Part shown: positions 52,804 through 62,703 of the stretch, piece by piece | Position numbering within the stretch: the first letter of the stretch is position 1 | Layout: the number at the start of each line of letters is the position of its first letter | Origin: Acaudatibacter sp050729515 | GTDB taxonomy: Bacteria; Pseudomonadota; Alphaproteobacteria; Caulobacterales; Caulobacteraceae | DNA length: 64,000 nt | Direction of reading: 5' to 3' | NCBI GenBank assembly: GCA_050729515.1 | Contig: JBOHLG010000010.1 | Coordinates: 1-64,000 of the forward strand | Notes under the pieces: generated by a model | Told to the model about the DNA's origin: nothing | What the model saw: the letters and a program-made list of their open reading frames with translations, nothing else | Databases searched by the model: none | Translations under genes and position numbers: made by a program

Positions 52804-54963
52804 TCAGGTCCAGCGGTCGGGGCCGCAGGCGTAGCTTCTCTGGCTGATCGCCATTGGATCGCCGGCGAGGACCTCGAACCTCGTCGCCTCGCCGTCGCGC
52901 CAGAAGCGCAGGTCGAAATCGTTGGGTCCGACCGTCAAGTCGCGCAGGGTGAGCTCGGGAAGCCAGTCCGGCAAGGATGGGTCGAGATAGAGACGCCCGG
53001 CCGGCGCGTCCGGCTGGAAGCCGACGAACATCTGCAGGAGCGCAAAGCACGAGCCGGCCGCCCAGGCCTGAGGCGTGTTGGCTCCCAGGTACTGGACGGG
53101 GAAACTGGTCGGCTCGCGCTGGAGGCCCGAATAGAGCTCGGGCATCTGATGGGCCAGGAAGAAGCTCGCTGCTGCGGAGAGCTGGCGGGCGATCTGGGCC
53201 GCCTCGTGCAGGAAGCCGTAGCGGCGAAAACCGAGGGCGATGAGGGCATTGTCGTGCGGCCACACCGCCCCGACCTGGTACGAGTAGGGATTGAACGCCG
53301 GATGGAGCGAAGAGAGGGTGCGGATGCCCCACCCGCTCAGCATGTCCGGCGCCATCAGCCGCTCGACCACCCGGTGCGCCCGCTCGGGAGGGACAATCCC
53401 CGACCACAGGAGCTGGCCAGGGTTGGAGGCGATCGAAAGCACCTTCTTCTTCTCGCCGTCCAGGCAGAAGGCGTAGAAGCCGAGCTCCTCATCCCAGAAC
53501 GCCTCGTTGAACCGAGCGAAGAGCCGCGTCGCCTTGGCTCTGAGCGCCCGCGCCCGCGCGGTCTTGCCGATCGCCTCGTAGATCTCGGCCATGCGCCGCC
53601 AAGCGTCGTAGACATAGCCCTGAAGCTCGACGAGCGCTTTTGGTCCCTTGACGAGGGAACCATCGGCATAGACGAGCGCCTCGCCGGAATCTTTCCAGCC
53701 CTGATTCTCGTAGCCGGCTTTGGAACGGGTCTGGTACTCCTGAAATCCGTCTCCATCACGATCCCCATATCGATCGATCCAGGCGAGGCACTTCTCGGCC
53801 GCCGGAAGGTGAGCTTGGATGAGGCTCTCGTCTCCCGTCGAGCGCCAGGCGCTGTGGAGAACGATGAGGTAGAGGATGGTGGCGTCGGCGGTGCCGTAAT
53901 AGGGCGTGTGCGGGACAAGCTTGAAATGGGCGAGCTCGCCGCGACGGTATTCGTGCATGATCTTGCCGGGCTCGGCGTCGCGAAAGTCGTCGCGCTTTTT
54001 GGCTTGGAATCGGCTGAGGACGTCGAGGGCGCCCTTGGCGAATTGCGGATAGACCATGGCGTTCTGAAGCGAGACGATGAGGCTGTCGCGCCCGAAAAGG
54101 GCGAGGAACCAGGGCACGCCGCCGGCCGGCACGAACTCCAGGTGGTCGGTGCGCTCGATCGGAAGGCGGAGCGCAGCCATGTCCTCCACCGACTGATGGT
54201 ACCAGCGGTAGAACTCCTCGTTTGGAGTCTCGATCTTGAGCGAGGCGGCCCGCCATTCCGCCAGACGATCGCTGGCCGCCGACCCATTCGGCTCATCGGC
54301 GCAGGCGCGCGGCGGCGCGCTCACCTCCTTTCCGTCGCTGATGGAATAGAGGAGGCAGGCGTGCCAGCGTTCGGCGGGGCCCAGCGACACCTCGAAGCTG
54401 ATCCGGCCGTTGGCGTAAACGGGCCGAGAGGGACATTTCTCCACGCTGGTGGTCACTTCGCGCACGAAGTCCCGGTTGCGGTAGGTGGTGACGAGTTTCG
54501 AGCGCTCTTCAGACCAAGTGGTGTTGATCCGGCCGCGCCGGACGATGTCCTCTCCCTTGACTTCGAAAATATCCGCGAAATCGCTGCGGATGGCGAGCTC
54601 GAGATTGAAGAGGACCGGGCACGCGCCGTTGTTGACGATGTCGAGGTCCTCGTGGACTCCTCCGCCGATTGAGCGGCTGATAATCAGGCCCAAGGTGCGT
54701 TCCGGCACCTTGCCGATCTCGGTGTGGAGCTCGGCGTTGGTGAGGTAGATGCGACAGGCGTAGTAGGCGAGGTTGCCGGAGTTGAGCAGCTGCCAGGAGA
54801 CGCCGTCGGCGAACACCTGCCAGGAGGAGATGACCCGGGTGTCGGCGTGGTAAAACCCCTTGTCGGTGGGCCAGGGGATTTGTCCGTCCGGGTCGGTGAG
54901 CAGGACGCCGTAGCCCTGGTTAATCGCCAGCCTCGGCGGCCCGACGGAAATTTCAAGCGCCAT
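52804..54963 (-). CDS. Amylo-alpha-1,6-glucosidase (glycogen-debranching-like)
   Basis: From ATG 54963 the product is 719 residues; a GTG 13 codons upstream is an alternative. The N-terminal beta-sandwich (about 1-220) begins MALEISVGPPRLAINQGYGV and contains TDKGFYHADTRVISSW, the pattern of bacterial glycogen-debranching N-domains. The C-terminal (alpha/alpha)6 barrel has FLALFGRDSLIVSLQNAMVY, FRDAEPGKIMHEYRRGELAH, and NQGWKDSGEALVYADGS, with likely acidic catalytic residues. It may hydrolyse branched glucans or another glycoside; no glycogen synthesis gene is in the window. Confidence 0.85.
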   Translation of the reverse strand: MALEISVGPPRLAINQGYGVLLTDPDGQIPWPTDKGFYHADTRVISSWQVFADGVSWQLLNSGNLAYYACRIYLTNAELHTEIGKVPERTLGLIISRSIGGGVHEDLDIVNNGACPVLFNLELAIRSDFADIFEVKGEDIVRRGRINTTWSEERSKLVTTYRNRDFVREVTTSVEKCPSRPVYANGRISFEVSLGPAERWHACLLYSISDGKEVSAPPRACADEPNGSAASDRLAEWRAASLKIETPNEEFYRWYHQSVEDMAALRLPIERTDHLEFVPAGGVPWFLALFGRDSLIVSLQNAMVYPQFAKGALDVLSRFQAKKRDDFRDAEPGKIMHEYRRGELAHFKLVPHTPYYGTADATILYLIVLHSAWRSTGDESLIQAHLPAAEKCLAWIDRYGDRDGDGFQEYQTRSKAGYENQGWKDSGEALVYADGSLVKGPKALVELQGYVYDAWRRMAEIYEAIGKTARARALRAKATRLFARFNEAFWDEELGFYAFCLDGEKKKVLSIASNPGQLLWSGIVPPERAHRVVERLMAPDMLSGWGIRTLSSLHPAFNPYSYQVGAVWPHDNALIALGFRRYGFLHEAAQIARQLSAAASFFLAHQMPELYSGLQREPTSFPVQYLGANTPQAWAAGSCFALLQMFVGFQPDAPAGRLYLDPSLPDWLPELTLRDLTVGPNDFDLRFWRDGEATRFEVLAGDPMAISQRSYACGPDRWT

Positions 54964-55189
54964 CTTCGGCCCCGCATGCCGCCGCAAGGCCGGGCGGCTC
55001 ACTCAAGTCTTAAAGAACGCGCAAGAAATGCGAAAGTTTCGCCAGCGCGGGCGCCTCGGCGCCGGAACCGGGGACCTCCCGATGTGTTGCCCACTTCGGG
55101 GGGTGGAAACAGAGGCTCATGCGGGACTCTTCGGCGGTCTTTCGGCTAAGTAGTCGGCCTTTCCGACGTGGCCCTTGGGATGAATTGAA

Positions 55190-57301
55190 ATGAGCCTTCA
55201 GACCGAGACTTCGGCGAGCGGCGCGATCGCCTTTGGACGGACGGCGGAGGACGCCGACCTCGACCTTCTGGCCATCGACACCATCCGCACCCTGGCGATC
55301 GACGCGGTGGAGAAAGCCAAGAGCGGCCACGCCGGCGCCCCCATGGCCATGGCGCCGGTGGGCTACACACTCTGGAAACGCTTTCTGCGCACCGATCCGG
55401 CCCATCCCAACTGGCCCAATCGCGACCGTTTCGTGCTCTCGGCTGGGCATGGATCCATGTTGCTCTATGCGCTACTGCACCTGGGCGGCGTGGTGGCGAC
55501 CAATCGCCATGGCCGGCCGATCGGAAAGCCGGCGGTGAGCCTCGGAGACATCGAGAGTTTCCGCCAGCTCGGGGGAGTGTGCGCGGGCCATCCCGAATAT
55601 GGTGTTGCGACGGGCGTGGAGACCACCACCGGACCGCTCGGACAGGGCGTCGCAAACAGCGTGGGCATGGCGATCGCCTCGGACTGGCTGGCGGCGAGAT
55701 ACAACACGGCTGAGGCCACGCTCTTTGATTTCAACACCTATGCGCTGTGCAGCGACGGCGATCTGATGGAGGGCGTCGGCTCCGAGGCGGCGTCGATCGC
55801 GGGCCATCTTCGGCTCTCCAACCTCTGCTGGATCTATGACGACAACAACGTGACCATCGAGGGGGGGACTGAGCTCGCCTTCACCGAGGATGTCGCCGAG
55901 CGCTTCCGCGGCTATGGCTGGGCGACGCGCCAGGTCGACGACGCCAACGACTGCGAAGCCTTCGCCCGGGCGGTGGAGAGCTTCCTCTCGACTGACGACA
56001 AGCCGACGCTGATCATCGTCAAAAGCGTCATCGGCTATGGCTCGCCACACAAGCAGGGCACCCATAAGGCGCACAGCGATCCGCTGGGCGAGGAAGAGGT
56101 CAAACTCACCAAGGACGCATATGGCTGGCCCAGAGACGCTCAGTTCCTCATTCCCAACGGAGTCGAGGCGCGCTTCTCCGAGGCCATGGCCGAGCGCGGC
56201 GGGCGCGCGCGCGGCCAATGGGAGAAGACCTTTGCGGCCTTCAAAGCCGCCCACGCCGACAGGGCGGCCGAACTCGAGGCGATCTTCGCCGGCGACCTGC
56301 CGAGCGGCTGGGCCGAGGCCGTTCCAACCTTCCCGGCCGACGCCAAAGGCATGGCCAGCCGGGAGGCGTCAGGCAAGGTCTTGAACGCCGTCGCCGGGCG
56401 CATTCCCTGGTTGATTGGGGGCGCCGCGGACCTCGCGCCCTCGACCAAGACCCTCATCGAGGCCGAAGGGAATTTCACTGCCGATCGGCGCAGCGGGCGC
56501 AATTTCCACTTCGGGGTGCGCGAGCACGCCATGGGCTCGATCGCCAATGGCCTCTCGGTGAGCGGACTTCGGCCCTACGTCGGGACCTTTCTTATCTTCA
56601 GCGACTACATGCGTCCTCCCACCCGTCTTGCCGCGCTGATGGAAATCCCGGTCGTCTATGTTTTCACGCACGACTCGATCGGCCTGGGACAGGACGGACC
56701 AACCCACCAGCCGATCGAACAGCTCGCCGCGCTGCGAGCCATTCCACACCTCATCGTCTTTCGTCCCTGCGACGCCAATGAGACCGCGATGGGTTGGAGG
56801 GCCGCCCTTGAACAGACGCGAAGGCCGACCGCTCTCATCCTCTCCCGCCAGGCTTTGCCGACACTTGATCGCGGCCGCCTGGGGCCAGCCGAGCATGCCG
56901 CCAAAGGCGGGTACGTGCTCGCCGGCGATCCCGAGGCGACGCCCAGCATCATCCTCATCGCCACCGGCTCGGAGGTGGGTCTGGCGCTCGGGGCTCATGA
57001 AAAGCTCATCGCCGAGGGGGTCGCCTCACGGGTCGTCTCCATGCCTTCTTTCGAACTTTTCGAAGAGCAGGACCGCGCCTGGCGCGAGAAGGTGCTTCCG
57101 CCTTCGGTTGGCGCGAGGGTGGCGATCGAGGCCGCTGCGCCCTTTGGCTGGGATCGGTACGCCGGGGCCGAGGGCGAGATCATCGCCATGCGCAGTTTCG
57201 GCGCCTCGGCGCCCATCGGCCCCTTGATGAAGCACTTCGGATTCACCCTCGAGAGGGTGCTTGAGGCGGCGCGCGCTCAGCTCGCAAGGCAGCGCCCATG
57301 A
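55190..57301 (+). CDS. tkt: Transketolase
   Basis: The 703-residue thiamine diphosphate enzyme transfers two-carbon units between ketoses and aldoses. The N-terminal TIRTLAIDAVEKAKSGHAGA and PMAMAPVGYTLW, the cofactor motif SDGDLMEGVGSEAASIAGHL, the KTLIEAEGNF region and the HDSIGLGQDGPTHQPIEQLA pyrimidine-domain block are all intact. It starts the pentose-phosphate operon and overlaps the next gene by four bases (ATGA). Confidence 0.96.
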   Translation: MSLQTETSASGAIAFGRTAEDADLDLLAIDTIRTLAIDAVEKAKSGHAGAPMAMAPVGYTLWKRFLRTDPAHPNWPNRDRFVLSAGHGSMLLYALLHLGGVVATNRHGRPIGKPAVSLGDIESFRQLGGVCAGHPEYGVATGVETTTGPLGQGVANSVGMAIASDWLAARYNTAEATLFDFNTYALCSDGDLMEGVGSEAASIAGHLRLSNLCWIYDDNNVTIEGGTELAFTEDVAERFRGYGWATRQVDDANDCEAFARAVESFLSTDDKPTLIIVKSVIGYGSPHKQGTHKAHSDPLGEEEVKLTKDAYGWPRDAQFLIPNGVEARFSEAMAERGGRARGQWEKTFAAFKAAHADRAAELEAIFAGDLPSGWAEAVPTFPADAKGMASREASGKVLNAVAGRIPWLIGGAADLAPSTKTLIEAEGNFTADRRSGRNFHFGVREHAMGSIANGLSVSGLRPYVGTFLIFSDYMRPPTRLAALMEIPVVYVFTHDSIGLGQDGPTHQPIEQLAALRAIPHLIVFRPCDANETAMGWRAALEQTRRPTALILSRQALPTLDRGRLGPAEHAAKGGYVLAGDPEATPSIILIATGSEVGLALGAHEKLIAEGVASRVVSMPSFELFEEQDRAWREKVLPPSVGARVAIEAAAPFGWDRYAGAEGEIIAMRSFGASAPIGPLMKHFGFTLERVLEAARAQLARQRP

Positions 57302-60147
57302 CCAATCCGCTTCACGAATTGGAGGCTGCGGGCCAGGCGGTCTGGCTCGACTATCTTCATCGCAAGCTCTTTGACGGCGATCTCGCCCGGCTGATCGCCG
57401 AGGACCACATCAAGGGACTCACCTCCAATCCCTCGATCTTCGAAAAGGCGATCGGCGAGGGCGAGGCCTACGATGAGCCTCTGAAGGCTCTTCTTTCGGC
57501 CGGTGACGCCGAGGCGGGCGAACTCTACGAGCGCCTCGCCATCGCCGACATCCGCGCCGCCGCCGACATCTTCCGCCCCACCTGGGATCGCCTTTCCGGA
57601 GAGGACGGTTACGTCAGCCTCGAGGTCTCGCCGTACCTCGCCATGGATACCGAGGGCACGATCGCCGAGGCGAGGCGGCTTTGGCGGGAGGTCGACCGGC
57701 CGAACCTGATGATCAAGGTGCCCGGAACCAAACCCGGGGTCGGCGCCATCCGGACCCTCATCGGCGAGGGGATCAACGTCAACGTCACCCTCCTCTTCGG
57801 CATCGAGGCCTACCTCGCCGTGGCCGGGGCCCACATGGCGGGCCTCGAGGCGCTGAGAGCGAAAGGCGGCGATCCCTCCGGGGTACATGGCGTGGCGAGC
57901 TTCTTCGTCTCGCGAATCGACACCATGATCGATGAGAAGATCGACAAGCGCCTGGCGGCCGGAGCCGGCGCGGAGGAAGGCGCCCTGCGCGCCCTGCGCG
58001 GCAAGGTCGCCATCGCCAATGCCAAGATCGCCTACCAGCGTTGGCTCGCGATGATCGCCGCGCCACGCTGGAAGGCGCTGGCCAGCGCCGGGGCCAAGCC
58101 GCAGCGCCTTCTGTGGGCCTCCACCGGGACCAAGGACCCGAGCTTCTCGGACGTCCTCTATGTCGAGACCCTGATCGGGGCGCAGACCGTCAACACCATG
58201 CCTCCCAAGACGATGGAGGCGTTCCGGAACCATGGGGGCTCGAGCGCCAGCCTGACCGAGGACATCGAAGGCGCCGAGGCGGTGCTCGCTGAAGGCGAGC
58301 GGCTCGGACTCGACCTCGACGGCGTCACCGATGCTCTGGTGGTCGATGGCGTTGAGAAGTTCGCCAAGGCTTTCGACGACCTCCTCGCCGCGGTCGCCGC
58401 CAAGCGCGAGAAGTTCCTTTGCGGACGCATGGCCGTGTGGAGCGCGAGCCTGCCGGCGGATCTCGAGTCATCGTTGACGGAGGCTCTCAAGAGGGCAGCC
58501 AAGGAGGGCTGGAGCCGTCGTCTGTGGACCAAGGATGCTTCTTTGTGGACGGGCAAGGATGAGGGACGTTGGCTGGGCTGGCTCGAAGCCGGACGCGGGA
58601 CCGCGGTCGACCTCGGGCGGCTGGAGTCCCTTTCCGGGTTTGTCCGCAGCGAAGGCTTCAGCCATGCGCTTCTCCTGGGCATGGGCGGATCCAGCCTCGG
58701 TCCGGAGGTGCTTGCGGAGAGCTTCGGGCCGGCCGCGGGTCATCCGGCGTTGCTCGTCCTCGATTCCACCGATCCGGCCGAGATCGCTCGGATCCAGGGC
58801 CTCATCGATCCGGCCAAAACGCTGTTTGTGGTCTCCAGCAAGTCCGGTTCGACGCTCGAGCCGAACATCCTGATGAGCCATTTCCTCGAACTCGCCGAAG
58901 CGGCGCTCGGCAAGGACAAGGCGGGATCGCGCTTCATCGCCGTCACCGATCCTGGTTCCGATCTCGAGCGCCGCGCCAAGGCGGCGGGATTCTCGCACAT
59001 TTTCGCGGGCGATCCGGCCATCGGCGGGCGCTATTCAGTGCTCTCAAACTTCGGCATGGTCCCCGCGGCGATCCTAGGACTCGACGTGCGCGCCGCCTTC
59101 GAATCGGCCGCCTTCATGGTGCGAGCCTGTGCGGCCAGTTCGCCGCCTGTCGCCAACCCCGGCGTGAGGCTCGGCCTCATCCTGGGCCTGGCCGCGCGGG
59201 CCGGCCGGGACAAAGTCACCTTCCTGGTTTCGCCCTCCATCGCCGATCTCGGCGCCTGGCTCGAGCAGCTTCTCGCCGAATCCACCGGCAAGCAGGGCAA
59301 GGGGCTGATCCCGGTGGCGGACGAACCTCCCGGCGCGGCCGGCGCCTACGGCGAGGACCGCTTCTTCGTATGGATCCGCCTAGAGGGCGAGGACGATGCC
59401 AAGCTCGACGGCGCGACCAGGGCGGTGGAGACCGCCGGACATCCGGTGGTGCGCATCGTGCTTTCGGCCAAGGAGCAGCTCTACGCCGAGTTCTTCCGGT
59501 GGGAGATCGCCGTCGCCATCGCCGGGGCGGTGATGGGGATCAATCCTTTCGACCAACCGGATGTGGAGGCGGCCAAGGTCAAGGCGCGGGATCTGACAGA
59601 GGCGTTCGAGAAATCCGGCGCCCTCCCCGCCCCCACGCCGACGGCGAGGATCGACGGCGTGGCGCTCTACGCCGATCCGGCCAACGCCGCGGCCCTCGCC
59701 GAGGCCGCTCAGGATGGCAGTCTGGAAGCGTGGCTCCGCGCCCACTTCGCCCGCGCCGGGCGCGGGGATTATGTGGCCCTCCTGGCCTACCTCGACCGGA
59801 GCGACGCTCACGTCGAGGCCTTCAACAGCCTCCGGGCCGAGATCCGCGACGCCAAGGGCCTCGCCACCGCCGTCGGCTTCGGACCGCGATTTCAGCACTC
59901 CACCGGCCAAGCCTACAAGGGCGGCCCCAACAGCGGGGTCTTCCTTCAGGTCACCGGCAAGGATGCGCCGGACATCCCCATTCCCGGCCGCAAGGCGAGT
60001 TTCTCTGTTGTCGAGACCGCCCAGGCGCGCGGCGACCTCGAAGTGCTCGCCGAGCGCGGGCGTCGCATCATCCGGATCGATCTGGGGACCGAAGTGGAGA
60101 AGGGACTGGCGTTCCTGAGCCAAGCGGTCTCGCGCGCCCTTCAGTGA
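57298..60147 (+). CDS. tal-pgi: Bifunctional transaldolase/glucose-6-phosphate isomerase
   Basis: The 949-residue fusion has an N-terminal transaldolase (about 1-370: WLDYLHRKLFDGDLARLIAE, GLTSNPSIFEKAI, Schiff-base Lys140 in LMIKVPGTK) and a C-terminal phosphoglucose isomerase (about 385-945: LLGMGGSSLGPEVLAESFG, SKSGSTLEPN, then a late GQAYKGGPNSGVFLQVTG). Such fusions are known in acetic acid bacteria and some other Proteobacteria. It links the non-oxidative branch to fructose/glucose-6-P in one chain. Coupled to tkt and 26 bases from gnd. Confidence 0.95.
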   Translation: MTNPLHELEAAGQAVWLDYLHRKLFDGDLARLIAEDHIKGLTSNPSIFEKAIGEGEAYDEPLKALLSAGDAEAGELYERLAIADIRAAADIFRPTWDRLSGEDGYVSLEVSPYLAMDTEGTIAEARRLWREVDRPNLMIKVPGTKPGVGAIRTLIGEGINVNVTLLFGIEAYLAVAGAHMAGLEALRAKGGDPSGVHGVASFFVSRIDTMIDEKIDKRLAAGAGAEEGALRALRGKVAIANAKIAYQRWLAMIAAPRWKALASAGAKPQRLLWASTGTKDPSFSDVLYVETLIGAQTVNTMPPKTMEAFRNHGGSSASLTEDIEGAEAVLAEGERLGLDLDGVTDALVVDGVEKFAKAFDDLLAAVAAKREKFLCGRMAVWSASLPADLESSLTEALKRAAKEGWSRRLWTKDASLWTGKDEGRWLGWLEAGRGTAVDLGRLESLSGFVRSEGFSHALLLGMGGSSLGPEVLAESFGPAAGHPALLVLDSTDPAEIARIQGLIDPAKTLFVVSSKSGSTLEPNILMSHFLELAEAALGKDKAGSRFIAVTDPGSDLERRAKAAGFSHIFAGDPAIGGRYSVLSNFGMVPAAILGLDVRAAFESAAFMVRACAASSPPVANPGVRLGLILGLAARAGRDKVTFLVSPSIADLGAWLEQLLAESTGKQGKGLIPVADEPPGAAGAYGEDRFFVWIRLEGEDDAKLDGATRAVETAGHPVVRIVLSAKEQLYAEFFRWEIAVAIAGAVMGINPFDQPDVEAAKVKARDLTEAFEKSGALPAPTPTARIDGVALYADPANAAALAEAAQDGSLEAWLRAHFARAGRGDYVALLAYLDRSDAHVEAFNSLRAEIRDAKGLATAVGFGPRFQHSTGQAYKGGPNSGVFLQVTGKDAPDIPIPGRKASFSVVETAQARGDLEVLAERGRRIIRIDLGTEVEKGLAFLSQAVSRALQ

Positions 60148-60173
60148 TCCCAAAGGAACAAGGAAGCGCGTCC

Positions 60174-61151
60174 ATGCAGCTCGGAATAGTCGGACTGGGC
60201 CGAATGGGCGCCAACATCGCCCGGCGACTCATGCGGGGCGACCACCGCTGCGTCGTGTGGGATCGCGACGAGAACCAGGTCTCCAAGCTGTCCGGCGAGG
60301 GCGCCGCCCCGGCCCGCGATCTTGCCGATCTGGCCGCCCAGCTTTCGCCGCCGCGCGCAGTGTGGGTGATGTTGCCGGCCGGAGAGGCCACGGAGGGCGC
60401 TGTCGACGCCCTCTCTCGGATCCTCGCCGGAGGGGACGTGGTCCTCGACGGAGGCAACACCTTCTATCGCGACGACATACGCCGGGCGAAGGCCCTGAGC
60501 GCCAAATCGATCCACTACGTCGACGTCGGCACCTCCGGCGGCGTGTGGGGTCTCGAGCGCGGCTACTGCATGATGATCGGCGGTCCCAAGGAGGCGGTGG
60601 ACCGCCTCGACCCGATCTTCGCCTGCCTCGCCCCCGGGCTTGGCGGAATCCCGCGCACCGAGCGCGGCCCGAAGGCCGATCGCAGGGCGGAGCTCGGCTA
60701 CATCCACGCCGGCCCTGCCGGAGCGGGGCACTTCGTCAAGATGGTCCACAACGGCATCGAATACGGCCTGATGCAGGCCTACGCCGAAGGGTTCGACATC
60801 CTCAAAGGCAAGGGAGGCGAACAGCTCGCGCAAGACGAACGGTTCGAACTGCGCCTCCCCGACATCGCCGAGGTGTGGCGGCGCGGCAGCGTGATCTCCT
60901 CCTGGTTGCTCGATCTAGCCGCCCAGGCGCTCGCCAAGGACGGCGAACTCGCCGGCTTCGAGGGTGATGTGGCCGACAGCGGCGAAGGCCGCTGGACCCT
61001 GGAGGCGGCGGTTGAGGAGGCGGCGCCGGCGATGGTCCTGAGCGCCGCCCTCTTCGCCCGCTTCCGCTCGCGCGAGACCCACACCTTCGGCGAGAAATTG
61101 CTCTCGGCCATGCGGTTCGGATTTGGGGGCCATGTCGAACAGTCCCACTAA
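60174..61151 (+). CDS. gnd: 6-phosphogluconate dehydrogenase, decarboxylating, short type
   Basis: The 325-residue enzyme oxidises 6-phosphogluconate to ribulose-5-P and CO2. The N-terminal Rossmann motif GLGRMGANIARRLM, VVLDGGNTFYRDD, GTSGGVWGLERGYCMMIGG and HAGPAGAGHFVKMVHNGIEY are diagnostic. It is the short (about 300-330 aa) form, as in Gluconobacter, rather than the 470-residue enteric form. Asp after the second strand (VVWDRDE) suggests NAD+ preference. The C-terminus overlaps zwf by 20 bases. Confidence 0.93.
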   Translation: MQLGIVGLGRMGANIARRLMRGDHRCVVWDRDENQVSKLSGEGAAPARDLADLAAQLSPPRAVWVMLPAGEATEGAVDALSRILAGGDVVLDGGNTFYRDDIRRAKALSAKSIHYVDVGTSGGVWGLERGYCMMIGGPKEAVDRLDPIFACLAPGLGGIPRTERGPKADRRAELGYIHAGPAGAGHFVKMVHNGIEYGLMQAYAEGFDILKGKGGEQLAQDERFELRLPDIAEVWRRGSVISSWLLDLAAQALAKDGELAGFEGDVADSGEGRWTLEAAVEEAAPAMVLSAALFARFRSRETHTFGEKLLSAMRFGFGGHVEQSH

Positions 61152-62685
61152 GAGCGCCGCCGCCCCCACCGCCCATCGGGGAGCGCCCAAGGCGGGTCCT
61201 TCGCAGATGGTCATCTTCGGGGCCCTAGGAGACCTCACCAAGCGGCTCCTGGTCCCTGCCCTCTACAATCTTTCGTGCTCCAAACTGCTCGACGATAACT
61301 TCCAGATTCTCGGCATCGACCACACCTCAGGCGATGACGCCGCATTCCGCAAGGGACTCGGGGACTTCCTGCACAGCCTCGCATCCGATCCGGAAAGCGA
61401 ATTCGGCGCCGCCAAGATCGATCCTGGCGCCTGGGAGTGGCTCGCCCAACGCCTCTCCTATCAGGTGGGTGACTTCGAGGACGAGGCGACCTACGCCGGG
61501 TTGGGTGGCAAGCTCGGAAAGGACAAGAGCGCCCTCTTCTATCTGGCCACCGCGCCGAGGTTCTTCGCAGATGTCGCCGAGCGGCTGGCCAAGGCTGGCC
61601 TCGCCAAGACGCCCGAAGGCGGTTTCCGACGCCTGGTGGTGGAAAAACCATTCGGCGTCGACCTCGATTCGGCGCGCGAACTCAACCGTCGCCTGCTAGC
61701 GGCATGGGACGAGACCCAGATCTATCGGATCGACCATTTCCTGGGCAAGGAGACGGTCCGCAACATCATGACCACGCGTTTCGCCAACGGAGTCTTCGAG
61801 CCGTTGTGGAACCGCCTTCACGTCGACTCGGTGCAGATCACCGCCGCCGAGACGGTGGGGGTGGAGGCCCGCGGGGCCTACTATGACAAGGCCGGGGCGC
61901 TGCGCGACATGATCCCCAACCACCTCTTCCAACTGCTGGCCATGGTGGCCATGGAGCCGCCCAACTCCTTCGGGGCCGACGCGGTGCGCCAGGAGAAGGG
62001 GAAGGTGATCGAGGCCATCCGCACCTATGACGAGAAAACCGCGCTCGCCCGCTCGGTTCGCGGCCAATACGGGGCCGGAACGGTGGAAGGGCGCAAGGTC
62101 GCCGCCTATCGCGACTCGCCCAACGTCGATCGCCGGAGCGGGACGGAGACCTATGTCGCGCTTGAACTCGCCATCGACAACTGGCGCTGGGCAGGCGTCC
62201 CGTTCTTCCTGAGGACCGGCAAGGCGATGAGCGCCCACGACACCGAGATCGCTATTCGGTTCAAGAAGGCGCCGGCGAGCCTCTTCGAGACCGCCAACGC
62301 CAAACCGGCGGCTCCCAACGACCTAGTTCTCCAGATCCAGCCGCGGGAGGGAATCTCCCTTGACTTCGAGGCCAAGACGCCAGGACCGGAGGTGCGCCTG
62401 GCGCCGGTCCGCATGGATTTCCTCTACGCCGACTGGTTCAAGTCCCAACCCGCAACCGGCTATGAAACCTTGATCTACGACTGCCTGATCGGCGACCAGA
62501 CCCTGTTCAAGCGGGCCCAGGACATCGAGTACGCCTGGGCCGCGGTCATGCCGCTTCTCAAGGCCTGGGCCAAAGGCGGAGAGGTCGAGCCCTACGCAGC
62601 TGGGACCGACGGGCCGCCCGGCGCCGCCGCCCTCCTCGCACGGGAGCATCGCTCCTGGCGGCCAGTCGGTACCGACCCGAAGTGA
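61132..62685 (+). CDS. zwf: Glucose-6-phosphate 1-dehydrogenase
   Basis: The 517-residue enzyme oxidises glucose-6-P to 6-phosphogluconolactone. From ATG 61132 (MSNSPTKSAAAPTAHRGAPK) the cofactor motif is FGALGDLTKRLLVPALYNL, followed by VVEKPFGVDLDSARELN and the active-site RIDHFLGKETVRNIMTTRF. The first 30 residues are a Ser/Pro-rich extension. A TTG three codons earlier is an alternative start. pgl is not in the window. The next gene is gntK. Confidence 0.95.
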   Translation: MSNSPTKSAAAPTAHRGAPKAGPSQMVIFGALGDLTKRLLVPALYNLSCSKLLDDNFQILGIDHTSGDDAAFRKGLGDFLHSLASDPESEFGAAKIDPGAWEWLAQRLSYQVGDFEDEATYAGLGGKLGKDKSALFYLATAPRFFADVAERLAKAGLAKTPEGGFRRLVVEKPFGVDLDSARELNRRLLAAWDETQIYRIDHFLGKETVRNIMTTRFANGVFEPLWNRLHVDSVQITAAETVGVEARGAYYDKAGALRDMIPNHLFQLLAMVAMEPPNSFGADAVRQEKGKVIEAIRTYDEKTALARSVRGQYGAGTVEGRKVAAYRDSPNVDRRSGTETYVALELAIDNWRWAGVPFFLRTGKAMSAHDTEIAIRFKKAPASLFETANAKPAAPNDLVLQIQPREGISLDFEAKTPGPEVRLAPVRMDFLYADWFKSQPATGYETLIYDCLIGDQTLFKRAQDIEYAWAAVMPLLKAWAKGGEVEPYAAGTDGPPGAAALLAREHRSWRPVGTDPK

Positions 62686-62703
62686 TGGCGGCGTGAGCCT
62701 GCC

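Noticed and set aside
52426..54672. 748-codon plus-strand open frame
   Set aside because: Antisense to the amylo-alpha-1,6-glucosidase and lacking any domain.
58569..61151. 860-codon plus-strand frame overlapping tal-pgi and gnd
   Set aside because: Until 60173 it is an Arg/Gly-rich out-of-frame shadow of tal-pgi; the conserved protein begins at ATG 60174 (gnd).
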